Assembly (NCBI RefSeq): GCF_029433095.1
Contig: NZ_JARNTX010000005.1
Location: 248,001 to 312,000, forward strand
Direction: 5' to 3'
Length of the DNA stretch: 64,000 nucleotides
From: Hymenobacter sp. YC55
GTDB taxonomy: Bacteria; Bacteroidota; Bacteroidia; Cytophagales; Hymenobacteraceae
Within the stretch, counting starts at the first letter, position 1. Every line of letters starts with the position of its first letter. Position numbers and translations under genes: made by a program. Of the stretch, positions 44,901 to 52,017 are shown piece by piece. The notes beneath the pieces are model-generated. The model ran no database searches, had not been told where the DNA came from, and saw only the letters and a list, made by a program, of their open reading frames with translations.

Positions 44901-47112
44901 CTACCTGGAAACCGTTCTGTTGCGTGTTCAATTTTCCCAGCGCATCACCTTCCGACACCTTTACGATAGTAAAAATGCCAGCCGTTCCGCCTCCGGTAAT
45001 GTTCTCATACACATACGAATCAGAATAAGTAGTGTCGCCGTTACACATCAAGCCCGTGAAGCCAACATTGTACAACCCTCCTGGTCCATTGTTAAGTAGG
45101 TCGTACTTGGCAGGTAGGTTTGTGGCCAGGCCATTGTCTTTGTCTATGGCAAAGAAATCTTTGTTGTCGGCCAGCCCATCGCTGTCATCGTCGGGGTCGT
45201 TGAGGTCAGAGATGTTGTTGCTGTTGGAGTCGTTGGGCTTGCTGGCGGCCGAGCAGGGCTGGGTGCCGTTGTCGATTTCGTCGGCGTTGGTGTAGCCGTC
45301 CTGGTCGTCGTCGTTGCTGTTGTAGGCACCCGAGCAGGTAAGGAAGTCCTGTGGCTCGAAGATGGTGATGGCGCTAGCCCCGTAGGTAGCCGCCCACACC
45401 GAACCAGCAAAGATTTCGCCGTCGCCTTGCGCTGTTATATCAAGAGGAGTGGAACCAAAGCCCGAAGCGAAGGGCAAGTCAGAGTTGACTTTGTTGGCTG
45501 GGTTGTATGGGTTGGTTACGTTTGTGCCGTCGGCCGTAAGTGAAATCTTAACAATATCGCCATTGAAGCTACAAGCCAGCAAGGAGCCCTGTAAGGCGCC
45601 ACCGAAGTTGGAGGCCGTGTATTCGCAAAGCCCGTTGGTAGAAGCTTCGAAGGTGAGCAATGATTTGCTGGCAGCGCTTCCAGGCGCTTGGTAGTCGCCT
45701 TCAATGGGGTTGGCTTGGCTTACTGGTGGCCAGTCGGCAGGCAAGGGAGTAGGTCCCGTTTTGCTAATGCGGAACACGCCACTTGTACCATCGTGGGTGT
45801 ATAAACCAGCTTTGGTTGGGTTGGCGCGAGTGGGAGCAGGGTGACCACCATAATAACTACCGGGCGTGTACGTAGCAAGGTTGCCAATGTAGTGCAGGTT
45901 GTCGAGGTTGTTGACTATATTCTCCGTGGCTGTAGGGCCACCGGACCCGGGCTCGCCGTCGACATAGTTGTTGGTAGCGTTTCCACCCCCTTCGTTCTCA
46001 GGGTAGCCGCCCCAATACTGGTTGGCGCCATTGTCAATGGTATACATGCGCCGGGCGCGCGTAATAACGATGTCGTAGGGGTTACGGTAGCCAGGGGAGA
46101 AGATCTGCACCGGCCCGCCCGCCACAATCTTGGCTTGGTTTAAGCCATCGTTGCCGCCGAAGGGGTCAAATGGGTCGCTGCCATCGGCTAGGTTCGCCCG
46201 GTCGGGGTCATCAAGCGTGGGCAGATCGTATATGTAGGAGCTGTTGCCAGTGCCTTTAACAGGCAATTTGGCTATGGCATCGAGGTCGATAGAGAGGATA
46301 GCCGCCGAAAGAGCATACTCAGGAGTGAAAGCGAAGTTGACGGAAGGCGAGCCGGCATTGGTGTGGCCGCCGACAGCCAAGTACAGCTTATTGTTGTCGA
46401 GCTGCATACCATTGACAGCGTGGTTTTCCTCGGAGCGGGGCAGGCCCCGCACCAGATCCACCTTGCTCCAAGTAGTGCCCGTGCGGGTTAATTTCGAGAC
46501 CACACCGGAGTTGGTATCGAGGTTGAGGTCGCCGCCGGGACCACCCACGCGGCTGTCGCTCGACGACACGTAGATGATAGGGCTACTCGATGTGCCCTTG
46601 ACGAGGATGCCTGTTACTTGGCGGACAGTAACGCCTGAGTTGACCTGTCCGTTATCGTCATGGTTGGCTATTAAGTTGATTAAGTTGATTTCTTTCTCGC
46701 TCGTTACGGTATAATCATTCGCTGCATTGCGCCGGATAGTTAGGTCCTTGATTATACCGTTCTGCTGCGAAACGTACAGGTGACCATCGGGGCCGAACTG
46801 CAACGAGGTTGGGTACTCTAGTGTAGCGCCCTTCAGGGCGCTCGGCGAGAACGAGAAGTTGTATTGCGCATTCGCTAGGCGCGCTCCAATGAGCGGCGCA
46901 GCGGGCAATTTCGCGTTCTTTTTGGGCTTGTCGTTTGCTGCCGCTTTGTTCTGTTGGGCTTGGCTGGCAGCTTGGCTTATGCCCTTGTTAACTGGTGACT
47001 GAGCTAGCACTTCCCCGGGAAGGATAGCGCCAAAGCAGAAGTAAAGAAAAGAAGTCACCCAAAGGCTCCTTTGGTAGAGGCTTCTTTTGCCGTAGTAAAG
47101 GTTTTTATTCAT
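38971..47112 (-). CDS. Giant T9SS-secreted multi-module protein (2713 residues)
   Basis: The largest gene here. In order it has a signal (near 20-38), a sorbosone-dehydrogenase-like six-bladed propeller (about 70-590) and thrombospondin type 3-like calcium loops (about 594-657, NSNDDDQDGYTNADE). A LamG-like sandwich (about 674-890), kelch repeats (about 897-1204) and a choice-of-anchor D/HYDIN-like Ig domain (about 1217-1320) follow. The rest is an array of four malectin-like domains and seven PKD-like repeats, ending in a T9SS type A sorting domain (about 2627-2713). The third and fourth malectin domains are identical at DNA level over 412 bp. The gene encodes the same module kit as the next protein toward lower coordinates, and the two may be surface partners. 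Catalytic residues of a quinoprotein dehydrogenase were not identified, so an adhesin/glycan-capture role is inferred. Confidence 0.85.
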   Translation of the reverse strand: MNKNLYYGKRSLYQRSLWVTSFLYFCFGAILPGEVLAQSPVNKGISQAASQAQQNKAAANDKPKKNAKLPAAPLIGARLANAQYNFSFSPSALKGATLEYPTSLQFGPDGHLYVSQQNGIIKDLTIRRNAANDYTVTSEKEINLINLIANHDDNGQVNSGVTVRQVTGILVKGTSSSPIIYVSSSDSRVGGPGGDLNLDTNSGVVSKLTRTGTTWSKVDLVRGLPRSEENHAVNGMQLDNNKLYLAVGGHTNAGSPSVNFAFTPEYALSAAILSIDLDAIAKLPVKGTGNSSYIYDLPTLDDPDRANLADGSDPFDPFGGNDGLNQAKIVAGGPVQIFSPGYRNPYDIVITRARRMYTIDNGANQYWGGYPENEGGGNATNNYVDGEPGSGGPTATENIVNNLDNLHYIGNLATYTPGSYYGGHPAPTRANPTKAGLYTHDGTSGVFRISKTGPTPLPADWPPVSQANPIEGDYQAPGSAASKSLLTFEASTNGLCEYTASNFGGALQGSLLACSFNGDIVKISLTADGTNVTNPYNPANKVNSDLPFASGFGSTPLDITAQGDGEIFAGSVWAATYGASAITIFEPQDFLTCSGAYNSNDDDQDGYTNADEIDNGTQPCSAASKPNDSNSNNISDLNDPDDDSDGLADNKDFFAIDKDNGLATNLPAKYDLLNNGPGGLYNVGFTGLMCNGDTTYSDSYVYENITGGGTAGIFTIVKVSEGDALGKLNTQQNGFQVGIKSTGSPFTVQGRMLASFFGGQAPQGSQSQGIYLGTGDQDNYLKIALAANGGAGGLQIVHENAGVPVTTNFALPGGLPSTSIDFFFAVNPAAGTVQVKYAINGGSTITNIGSPIQLSGALLAAVQSGKSYAVGLIATSRGASPFGASWDFIYVTADQVTALGTWSTVAPTTGNFTGRQENAYVAAGNKFYLLGGRGTQPVQEYNPTAKSWATKAAPPVELSNFQAVTLDGLIYAMGAMNGTYPREIPVPNVYVYNPVSDKWKVGGTIPQARRRGSAGTVVYKDKIYMVGGITDGHWAGWVSWFDEYDPATNTWKALADAPRARDHFNATIVDDKLYLVGGRRSSVSTNQPVELTVAEVDVYDFTTGKWSTLPNASNLPTPRAGTATAVLGTELLVIGGESSLATAHKETHSLDVTTNTWRRVADLQAGRHSTQAIVSNSGVYLAAGATTQGGTSLASSQEAFYLFAPTSPNGTALTPSKLTAVATLDYGFQAPNTDSTRTVKLTNTDGNQAVLVSAVTLSGSSSFSYTTPYILPFVVAAGKSIEVPVKFSTAVGGTQTAKLVVSHSGAGDTTVTALKGGGRMAPLYRVRAGGDAVTTSTGTFSADQNFNGNGSTYYAGNAITGTEDDALYQAERYGTSFGYAFPVSSGQQYRVVLHFAEIYATAVGQRVFDVSLEGSKVLDNYDIYKKVGTNVATTETFTTTVADDVLNLSFSSLAADGGVDNAKISAIEVYRLSSGTNQPPLANAGPDKTVSLPATSTSLSGSGSDTDGTIANYAWTQVSGPNTAIFSNKNVAAPTLNNLVAGSYVFSLIVTDNENQASTADQIVVKVNPVPAGVAPIYRVNAGGSAVSASIGTFEADQYFSGGTAADTQNPIAGTTDDALYQTERWGTMSYNLPVSNGTYTVKLHFAEVYWSNAGQRVFDVTAEGTKVLTAYDIVKKVGQNTATTETFTATVTDGQLTIAFTKGTAGADEPKVSAIEVLTTATPNAAPVANAGPDKSTTLPESTVILTGSGTDSDGTIASYAWTQVSGPNTAIFSSKTAAVPTVSGLIAGPYVFSLVVTDDAGQASTADQVAVTVNAAANAAPVANAGPDKTVTLPASSTALAGSGTDTDGSIVSYAWTQVSGPNTATFSSTTIATPTVSGLVAGAYVFSLIVRDNAGLASPADQVTITVNAAANVPPVANAGPDKTVTLPANTTTLSGSGTDSDGNVITYAWTQVSGPNIATFSNAAVAAPSVGNLVAGAYVFSLIVKDNAGLASTADQVTVTVNSAANATPVANAGLDKAITLPVSTTTLDGSGTDDGTIITYAWTQVSGPNTAVFTNKAVAQPTVNSLIAGSYVFSLVVTDNAGLASSADQVTVIVSPASSGSVTALYRLNAGGPALTTSGMTFSADNQYVTGGFPSGGGSAIAGTVDDVLYQTERWGTMTYNLPVTNGTYTVKLHFAEVYWGAAGQRVFDIAAEGTKVFTAYDILSKVGQNTARVETLTVTVTDGTLNLAFTKGTTGKDEPKVSAIEVLSTGAANTAPVANAGADRTITLPVSNVQLLGAGTDAEGSPLTYAWTQVSGPSTAVFTSKTVAQPTVSNLVAGPYVFSLIVTDNAGLASPADQVTVTVNAAANATPVANAGADKAITLPINNVTLNGSGTDDGTIITYAWTQVSGPNTAVFTDKTVAQPSVSGLIAGSYVFSLVVTDNAGLASPADQVTVVVNPAVAGTPVYRLNAGGPALTTSGMTFSADNQYVTGGFPSGGGSAIAGTVDDVLYQTERWGTMTYNLPVTNGTYTVKLHFAEVYWGAAGQRVFDIAAEGTKVFTAYDILSKVGQNTARVETLTVTVTDGTLNLAFTKGTTGKDEPKVSAIEVLTTSTTAARTSAATSTSASTLATTSTVQAAQVANVSELVQVYPNPSTDGRYQVQLPSVFQGEVSYSLISAQGALVRQGKATLNGSTLLLDFSQQMPAEGIYHLQLTTDKAHAKVKLQRH
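39347..39758. repeat. 412-bp perfect direct repeat, copy 1 (inside the 2713-residue gene)
   Basis: It is identical base for base to 40373-40784, at an offset of 1026 bases (342 codons). It covers the last malectin module. Identity stops abruptly at both ends, which suggests recent gene conversion or duplication. Confidence 0.95.
40373..40784. repeat. 412-bp perfect direct repeat, copy 2
   Basis: Second copy of the repeat at 39347-39758, covering the penultimate malectin module of the same gene. Recombination between the copies would delete 1026 bases in frame, removing one malectin module and two PKD-like modules. Confidence 0.95.
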
Positions 47113-48297
47113 GGTAGCGGATTTACAAGGAAGGTGACCTTTGCTTTGAGAGCAGCTAATAGTTTGTTTTTGGTGGTAGAGGTAGGCGGCAACTGTTGAC
47201 TAGCAAGTACTGGTTGTAGTAGACTTGGCTGAGCAGTTGCTTTCGCCTGTACAGGTTGACAGATACTTCGTGAGTGGCCGATGGTCGGCTAGCTGTATCT
47301 GCGCATTTAGCACATCGAAGCAGGCGCTTTGATGTACCAACTGCTTGACAGAGGCAGCTTGGAAGGTCGAATGAAAGGCTGGTGGGTGGAAGGGCCTCAC
47401 GACTTAGGAATGCTTGCTTGAACACGGGGCCGTCGTTGGCGGGATAAGTTTGATTGGCTGGAAGTAGCCGTGTTAGTATCCTAAGCAAGACGAACTCGTA
47501 AAGCCGTGCGCTGACAGGTGCAATCTAGATGACGCGAATACGCCAGACTTTTGGATCGCAGACGGAATAATTCAATTTTCTAGATAAGAAGTAGCCGTAA
47601 TTCATATCATTTCCCGCGCTAGATTAATGTATGTGTAAGCTTTCTTTTCAGTTGCGTATCTGAAATACTCTAATGGTTGTGCTCTATAATTTCAGATGTA
47701 AATTTTCTGATATTTTTTGTGAATACCTCAATAAGCGAAAAGAATTTTCGATGAATTTTTAAACTTTTTTCGAGAATTAGAATATTTCCTAGGTGCTAGT
47801 TTCTCTTGATTAAGCAAAAACAGCTCATAATTGCTTTATGGAAGCAGGATAACGCATTAGTTTGTTTCGTGTAGAGCTGCACAAATAGGACGAAGCATTT
47901 TCAGAATTAACTTGTCTTCTGATGTCCAAATTTCCAGCAGCTTATGCTTGTTATTAACCAGGTTTTTTCTAATAGAAACCTCTACGGTTACTAGCTGCAA
48001 AGGCCAGTAAAGAGTTAAGGATAGCTGCCGTAGTAGCCGGTCTATGCTAGACATACTAAGTGACCGAGTAGTACGGTTGGCACGCGAAGAATAAGCTACT
48101 GCTTGAGCTGCTAAAGTGAGCTTTGTGCTTGGCAGGCGGATTACGCAAAATGCGAGCTATAGAAAAAAGAGCCCGCAGGTCTCCTTAAATCTAGTGTTCA
48201 GCTAGCTGTACAATGCCAGGAAATAGTTGTCCCCTAAACGAAGAGTATTAGAAACCGAGTTCTTACCTTCGGGGCTCACGTATAGATAGAACTGGTT
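47113..48297. other. AT-rich region without a convincing gene (1.2 kb)
   Basis: Upstream of the giant gene. The stretch 47560-47850 is clearly AT-rich. The best frame is minus-strand 47857-48054 (65 residues, MSSIDRLLRQLSLTLYWPLQ and onward), which has plausible composition but no recognised family and no promoter match. The frame at 47156-47488 is not protein-like. The promoter of the giant gene should lie just above 47113, but no TAnnTTTG was found. Confidence 0.45.
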
Positions 48298-48435
48298 ATG
48301 TTTGGGAGGGCTCATTCCAGAAAGCGCCGCCGGCCTGTATATCAAGAGTTACGCACGAGTGATAAAATTGGCTGGGCTCTTTTAGTCCTGGTCTTTCTGT
48401 TTTTGACCTGCGCCGTATGGCGTTACGGCTGGTAG
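48298..48435 (+). CDS. Small single-span membrane protein (45 residues)
   Basis: An ATG-initiated frame with a basic N-terminus (AHSRKRRRPVYQELRTSD), then one hydrophobic span of about 17 residues (WALLVLVFLFLTCAV, 26-40) and a short aromatic tail (WRYGW). This is a classic small inner-membrane protein layout, with the positive side in the cytoplasm. A TACCTTCG element at 48264-48271, one mismatch from the Bacteroidota -7 consensus, stands 26 bases upstream of the ATG. Family not recognised. The function could be regulation of a membrane complex, but nothing nearby indicates the partner. Confidence 0.6.
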   Translation: MFGRAHSRKRRRPVYQELRTSDKIGWALLVLVFLFLTCAVWRYGW

Positions 48436-48490
48436 CGGCGCACAAAAGGCCGCTCAACACTACTTAAAGCTTCGTGCTTTTTGTAAGAGG

Positions 48491-48730
48491 TTAGTGTAGC
48501 TTTCGGAGGCACAAGTCGCTGAAAGCAGCACAGCACTCATTCTCTAAACTCACCGAGTAGCCACCGAGCTCGGGTAGCAAGTGGATAAAGGGCCGGGTAC
48601 CGTGGGTTGTGCATTGCACATCCTGAAGCTTCTTCTTGATCTGAGCCACGTAATACGCCTCCGCTTTTTTATCAGGCTTAAGCAGACCTGTGTCGATACC
48701 TATAGTCCGCTTGACAGTAACCCGGAGCAT
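48491..48730 (-). CDS. Small hypothetical protein (79 residues)
   Basis: An unrecognised soluble protein with natural-looking composition: MLRVTVKRTIGIDTGLLKPD at the start, a central lysine-rich helix (KKAEAYYVAQIKKKLQD) and a C-terminal part with two adjacent Cys residues (NECCAAF) and a third further on. No signal peptide or membrane span. It lies convergent with the 45-residue membrane protein. It may be real or a chance frame. Confidence 0.4.
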   Translation of the reverse strand: MLRVTVKRTIGIDTGLLKPDKKAEAYYVAQIKKKLQDVQCTTHGTRPFIHLLPELGGYSVSLENECCAAFSDLCLRKLH

Positions 48731-49077
48731 AACGAATAGAAAGTGTAAGTGCTGCTAAACTAGCACTATTACTTCGCACTCCCTATCATACTGCTGCGAT
48801 TCCTGTGCTACAGCATAACTATTCTTAGTTGCATCCCATTGCTGTCAACATTGCCTGGAAGCTTGATCATGGGTAATCAGTTCACTGCACCTGCCGTATC
48901 AACAGACTCGTAGTAAACTCCGCTGTTGTAATCGGAGCCACTTGGGGTATTGGTCGAGCTATCGTTGCTGCTTTTATAGTAAACAGCTCATGCACAGTAG
49001 CACAACATTCTCGACGTGAATCTAACGGCTTCATCCAACACTGTGCTTGATGGCTACAAGTATCCAAGGCCACTAAC
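48731..49077. other. Intergenic region, nothing recognised
   Basis: The 347 bases between the small hypothetical gene and the molybdopterin subunit gene hold no frame with protein-like sequence and no clear terminator or promoter match. Confidence 0.5.
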
Positions 49078-51330
49078 TTACAGCAATTTATCGGGTGTGA
49101 TAGGCAAGTCGCGGATACGCTTGCCGGTGGCGTGGTATACCGCATTAGCCACGGCGGCAGCCGCGCCGGTCATAGCTATTTCGCCTGCTCCGTGCGCTCC
49201 TAAGGCCATGTGTGGGTCGGGAATGTCAAGGGCATAGGCCTCGATGTGAGGGAGACCAGCCGCCGCGGGCACGTGGTACTCGCTTAGGCTGGCATTGGGA
49301 ATGCGGCCGTCGCGCTGGTCCCAGGCGGTATTTTCCCACAGCGCCATGCCAATGCCCATGGTAATGGAGCCAAGAAACTGAGAGTTAGCCGTTTTGGTGT
49401 TGAGGATGCGGCCGCAGTCGTACACGCCCACCCAGCGCGTAACCTGTACCTCCCCTGTATCCTGGTGCACACGCACCGCGCAGAAATGCGCCCCAAACGA
49501 TTGGAACGAGTAAGCAGCTTGCGTCAGCTTGTCGTACCAGCCAGAAGGAGTCTGGCCACTAACCTCCAAACTGTTACGGCCGAGGCGAGTCAGCAGGGTA
49601 ACGTACGATTCGCCCTTGGTCGGCTCAGCTTTCAAGAACAAGCCCCCATCACGAGCGTCCACTTTGGCTGAGGTGGCATAGCATAGGGGCGACGCGTGGT
49701 CTTTGCGCGCAAGCTTGAGTAGTTGCCGCTTCAGGGTAGCGCAGGCTTCCGCAAGGGCTGCTCCCACAGTTGCCGTGGTAGTAGAGCCGTAGCTGCCGCT
49801 GGCCTTGGGCAGGCGCGTATCGCCGTACTCGAAGCGAACTTGCTGTACAGATAAACCTAGCTGCTCGGCTACGTATTGCGTCATGATAGTAGACGTGCCG
49901 TTGCCCATTTCGTGGGTTCCGCACTGCACCACGACCGTGCCATCGGCTTGCAGCATAAGTTTAACTTCCGACTGGCGCTTGTTGGCCGGGTAATAGGCGC
50001 TAGCCGTACCCCACCCAACCAGCCACTCACCGTCGCGCATGGAACGTGGCTCGGGGTTGCGCTGCTGCCAACCAAACTTCTCGGCGCCCAGCTCGAAGCA
50101 CTCTTTTAAATGGCGGCTGGAAAACGGGACTCGTTCAGTAGGGTCGGTGGCCGTATCGTTGCGGAGGCGCAGCTCGACAGGGTCCATGTGCAGCACGTAG
50201 GCTAGCTCGTCCATAGCGGCTTCCAGCGTGTTCATACCCAGCGCGTCGCCGGGGGCGCGCATAAAGGTGTTAGGGACCATGTCGAGGCGCACGAGTTGCT
50301 GCTGGATTAGCAGGTTGGGACAGGCGTAGAGGTGACGAGCCGGAAACGAGAAGTGCTCGGGAAACGTGTTTTTGGTGGAACTAGCCGTAATGCCGGTATG
50401 AATCAGGGCCGTTAGCTGGCCGGTTGCATCGGCGCCTAAGGCTACGCGTTGCTCGCTAGGTGTGCGGCCGCCCACCATGTAAAACATGTCTTTGCGTGGC
50501 AAGTCGATTTTCACCGGGCGCCCCACCACCTTAGCCGCCGCTGCCGTTAGGGCTACGTGTGGCCAAGCCCGGCCCTTGCTGCCAAAGGCGCCTCCCACAA
50601 AGGCAGAAATTACGCGGACGTTGCCTTTAGGCAGATGAAACATTTCGGCCAGCATTTTCTGCCCCCCGGTAATGTATTGGCTGGAATCGTACACCGTCAA
50701 ATGGTCGCCTTCCCAATACGCCAGCGTGTTGTGCGCTTCGATGGGGTTGTGATTGTAAGGGGGCGTGGTGTAGATGCAATCTACTTTGTAGGGAGCCGCG
50801 GCCAGGGCCGCTTCGGCATCGCCTTTTTTCACTTCCGGCTTTTCGCCCATCACCTTTTTCGGCACGAACGCACGAGGCTTTTCTTCGTGCAACGACAAGC
50901 GGCCGGGTGCGCCGGGCTCGTAGCTGATTTGCAGCAGCGCTGCCGCTTCCTGTGCCTGATCGAGCGTTTCTGCTACCACCACGGCCACCGGCTGCCCATG
51001 CCAGAACACTTCGTCGGTGTTGAGGGCGACCAAAGTTGTGGGCGCCGCACTCGGCTCACTTTTGCTTGGATCGAACTCATCGGGTTGCTTCATGCGGGGC
51101 GCATTCTCGTGCGTGAGTATCGCCAGCACGCCCGGATACCGCGCCACTTCCTCTGTGTTTATGTGCGTGATACGGCCCCGCGCAATGGTGCTGCGTACTA
51201 GCACGCCGTGCGTTACGTGCGGTACCGGCATCTCGGCCGTATAGCGCGCCTGGCCAGTGACTTTGAGGTGCGCATCGACCCGGTCGAGTGGACGGCCTAC
51301 TTCCCGGTTACCTATAGGGTTAGAAGTCAT
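49078..51330 (-). CDS. Xanthine dehydrogenase-family molybdopterin-binding subunit (aldehyde oxidase-like), orphan
   Basis: The large molybdenum-cofactor subunit of the xanthine dehydrogenase/aldehyde oxidoreductase family, 750 residues, close in length and motifs to E. coli PaoC (YagR). Visible features are the N-terminal Ald_Xan_dh hammerhead domain (about 12-140), the cofactor loop VGGAFGSKGRAW (245-256), FMRAPGD near residue 360, and the catalytic-base motif GAHGAGEIAMTG with Glu717. Family enzymes work with a [2Fe-2S] subunit and an FAD subunit, usually encoded just upstream in the same operon. Upstream here lie only a non-coding gap, a terminator and an unrelated cupredoxin gene, so this subunit is an orphan in this window. 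It may draw electron-transfer partners from elsewhere. Aldehydes are the likely substrates. Confidence 0.93.
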   Translation of the reverse strand: MTSNPIGNREVGRPLDRVDAHLKVTGQARYTAEMPVPHVTHGVLVRSTIARGRITHINTEEVARYPGVLAILTHENAPRMKQPDEFDPSKSEPSAAPTTLVALNTDEVFWHGQPVAVVVAETLDQAQEAAALLQISYEPGAPGRLSLHEEKPRAFVPKKVMGEKPEVKKGDAEAALAAAPYKVDCIYTTPPYNHNPIEAHNTLAYWEGDHLTVYDSSQYITGGQKMLAEMFHLPKGNVRVISAFVGGAFGSKGRAWPHVALTAAAAKVVGRPVKIDLPRKDMFYMVGGRTPSEQRVALGADATGQLTALIHTGITASSTKNTFPEHFSFPARHLYACPNLLIQQQLVRLDMVPNTFMRAPGDALGMNTLEAAMDELAYVLHMDPVELRLRNDTATDPTERVPFSSRHLKECFELGAEKFGWQQRNPEPRSMRDGEWLVGWGTASAYYPANKRQSEVKLMLQADGTVVVQCGTHEMGNGTSTIMTQYVAEQLGLSVQQVRFEYGDTRLPKASGSYGSTTTATVGAALAEACATLKRQLLKLARKDHASPLCYATSAKVDARDGGLFLKAEPTKGESYVTLLTRLGRNSLEVSGQTPSGWYDKLTQAAYSFQSFGAHFCAVRVHQDTGEVQVTRWVGVYDCGRILNTKTANSQFLGSITMGIGMALWENTAWDQRDGRIPNASLSEYHVPAAAGLPHIEAYALDIPDPHMALGAHGAGEIAMTGAAAAVANAVYHATGKRIRDLPITPDKLL

Positions 51331-51556
51331 GCTTCGGTGTTGAAGGCGTTATGCTCAAAGCTAAGGGAGGCATGTAATGTCACTTCTAATCCACCAGCAA
51401 GAGCAGTTTTTCTCTACCGGTCGATTTACTGGAAAGTTGCCATTGACCAGCACTACCCTGCAAACTGCTACTGCGCTTGGGGACCTATTCTAGGTTGCCC
51501 GCACAGCATTCGTTTAGAAACCCTAGCTACCTCCATCGGCTGCTCTAGGTGGATAC

Positions 51557-51586
51557 CAAAATGCCCCACCCATAGGGGTGAGGCAT
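51557..51586 (-). terminator. Terminator after the CopA/cupredoxin operon
   Basis: On the minus strand ATGCCTCACCC pairs with GGTGGGGCAT (one internal mismatch) and is followed by TTTTGG. It lies about 42 bases downstream of the cupredoxin stop and ends the leftward copper operon. Confidence 0.6.
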
Positions 51587-51627
51587 ATGTAAGTAGAAGG
51601 TTGTCCTTGTTGTGTTGCTATAGGAAT

Positions 51628-52005
51628 CTATTTCACTACCAAGCTGCCCCGCAGCATACCCATGCCGCATGTAAACTCGAACGTGCCGGCTTGCTGCGGC
51701 AGCAGCTCTACCAGCGTGGTTTTGAAGGCAGGCAGGTCGCGGCGGACGCTGAAGTCGGGCATCAGCAGTTCTTCAGAGCAGCTGTTTTCCTCGTCGCGGT
51801 AGAAGCTTAGCTGCACGGGTTTGCCACGCTCCACTTCAATTACGGCCGGCGAGTAGCCGCCCTTCACCGTAACGGCCACTTCCTGCACGCCACCCGAAGA
51901 CGAAACCGCCGCCGCAGTCTGACGTGACGAAAAGAAAAAGTACCACACCACAAACACGGCCAGCGCCAAGCCCCCAACCGTCACCATGATTTCAGCGGTA
52001 TCCAT
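51628..52005 (-). CDS. Membrane-anchored cupredoxin-domain protein
   Basis: A periplasmic copper-binding protein of 125 residues. ATG 52005 is preferred over the TTG at 52017. A single membrane anchor (about 8-26, MVTVGGLALAVFVVWYFFF) is followed by a Cupredoxin_1-type beta-sandwich with ligand candidates Cys in ENSCSEELLMPDF and the Cys-Gly-Met-Gly-Met motif in FTCGMGMLRG. The known cupredoxin pattern places Cys and Met copper ligands in the final loop, but no His in the usual first-loop site is apparent, so the copper geometry may be unusual. The start lies 12 bases after the CopA stop, so it is co-transcribed and probably receives or buffers the copper pumped by CopA. Confidence 0.85.
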   Translation of the reverse strand: MDTAEIMVTVGGLALAVFVVWYFFFSSRQTAAAVSSSGGVQEVAVTVKGGYSPAVIEVERGKPVQLSFYRDEENSCSEELLMPDFSVRRDLPAFKTTLVELLPQQAGTFEFTCGMGMLRGSLVVK

Positions 52006-52017
52006 GAGAAAGAGCAA

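Noticed and set aside
33475..47112. DNA-level periodicity as possible CRISPR or satellite array
   Set aside because: The repeats are in-frame PKD-like and malectin protein modules of varying length, with no short direct repeats separated by unique spacers.
51331..51627. Possible remains of [2Fe-2S] or FAD subunits of the molybdenum enzyme
   Set aside because: No CxxxxCxxC ferredoxin pattern or FAD-binding motif was visible in any frame of the gap.
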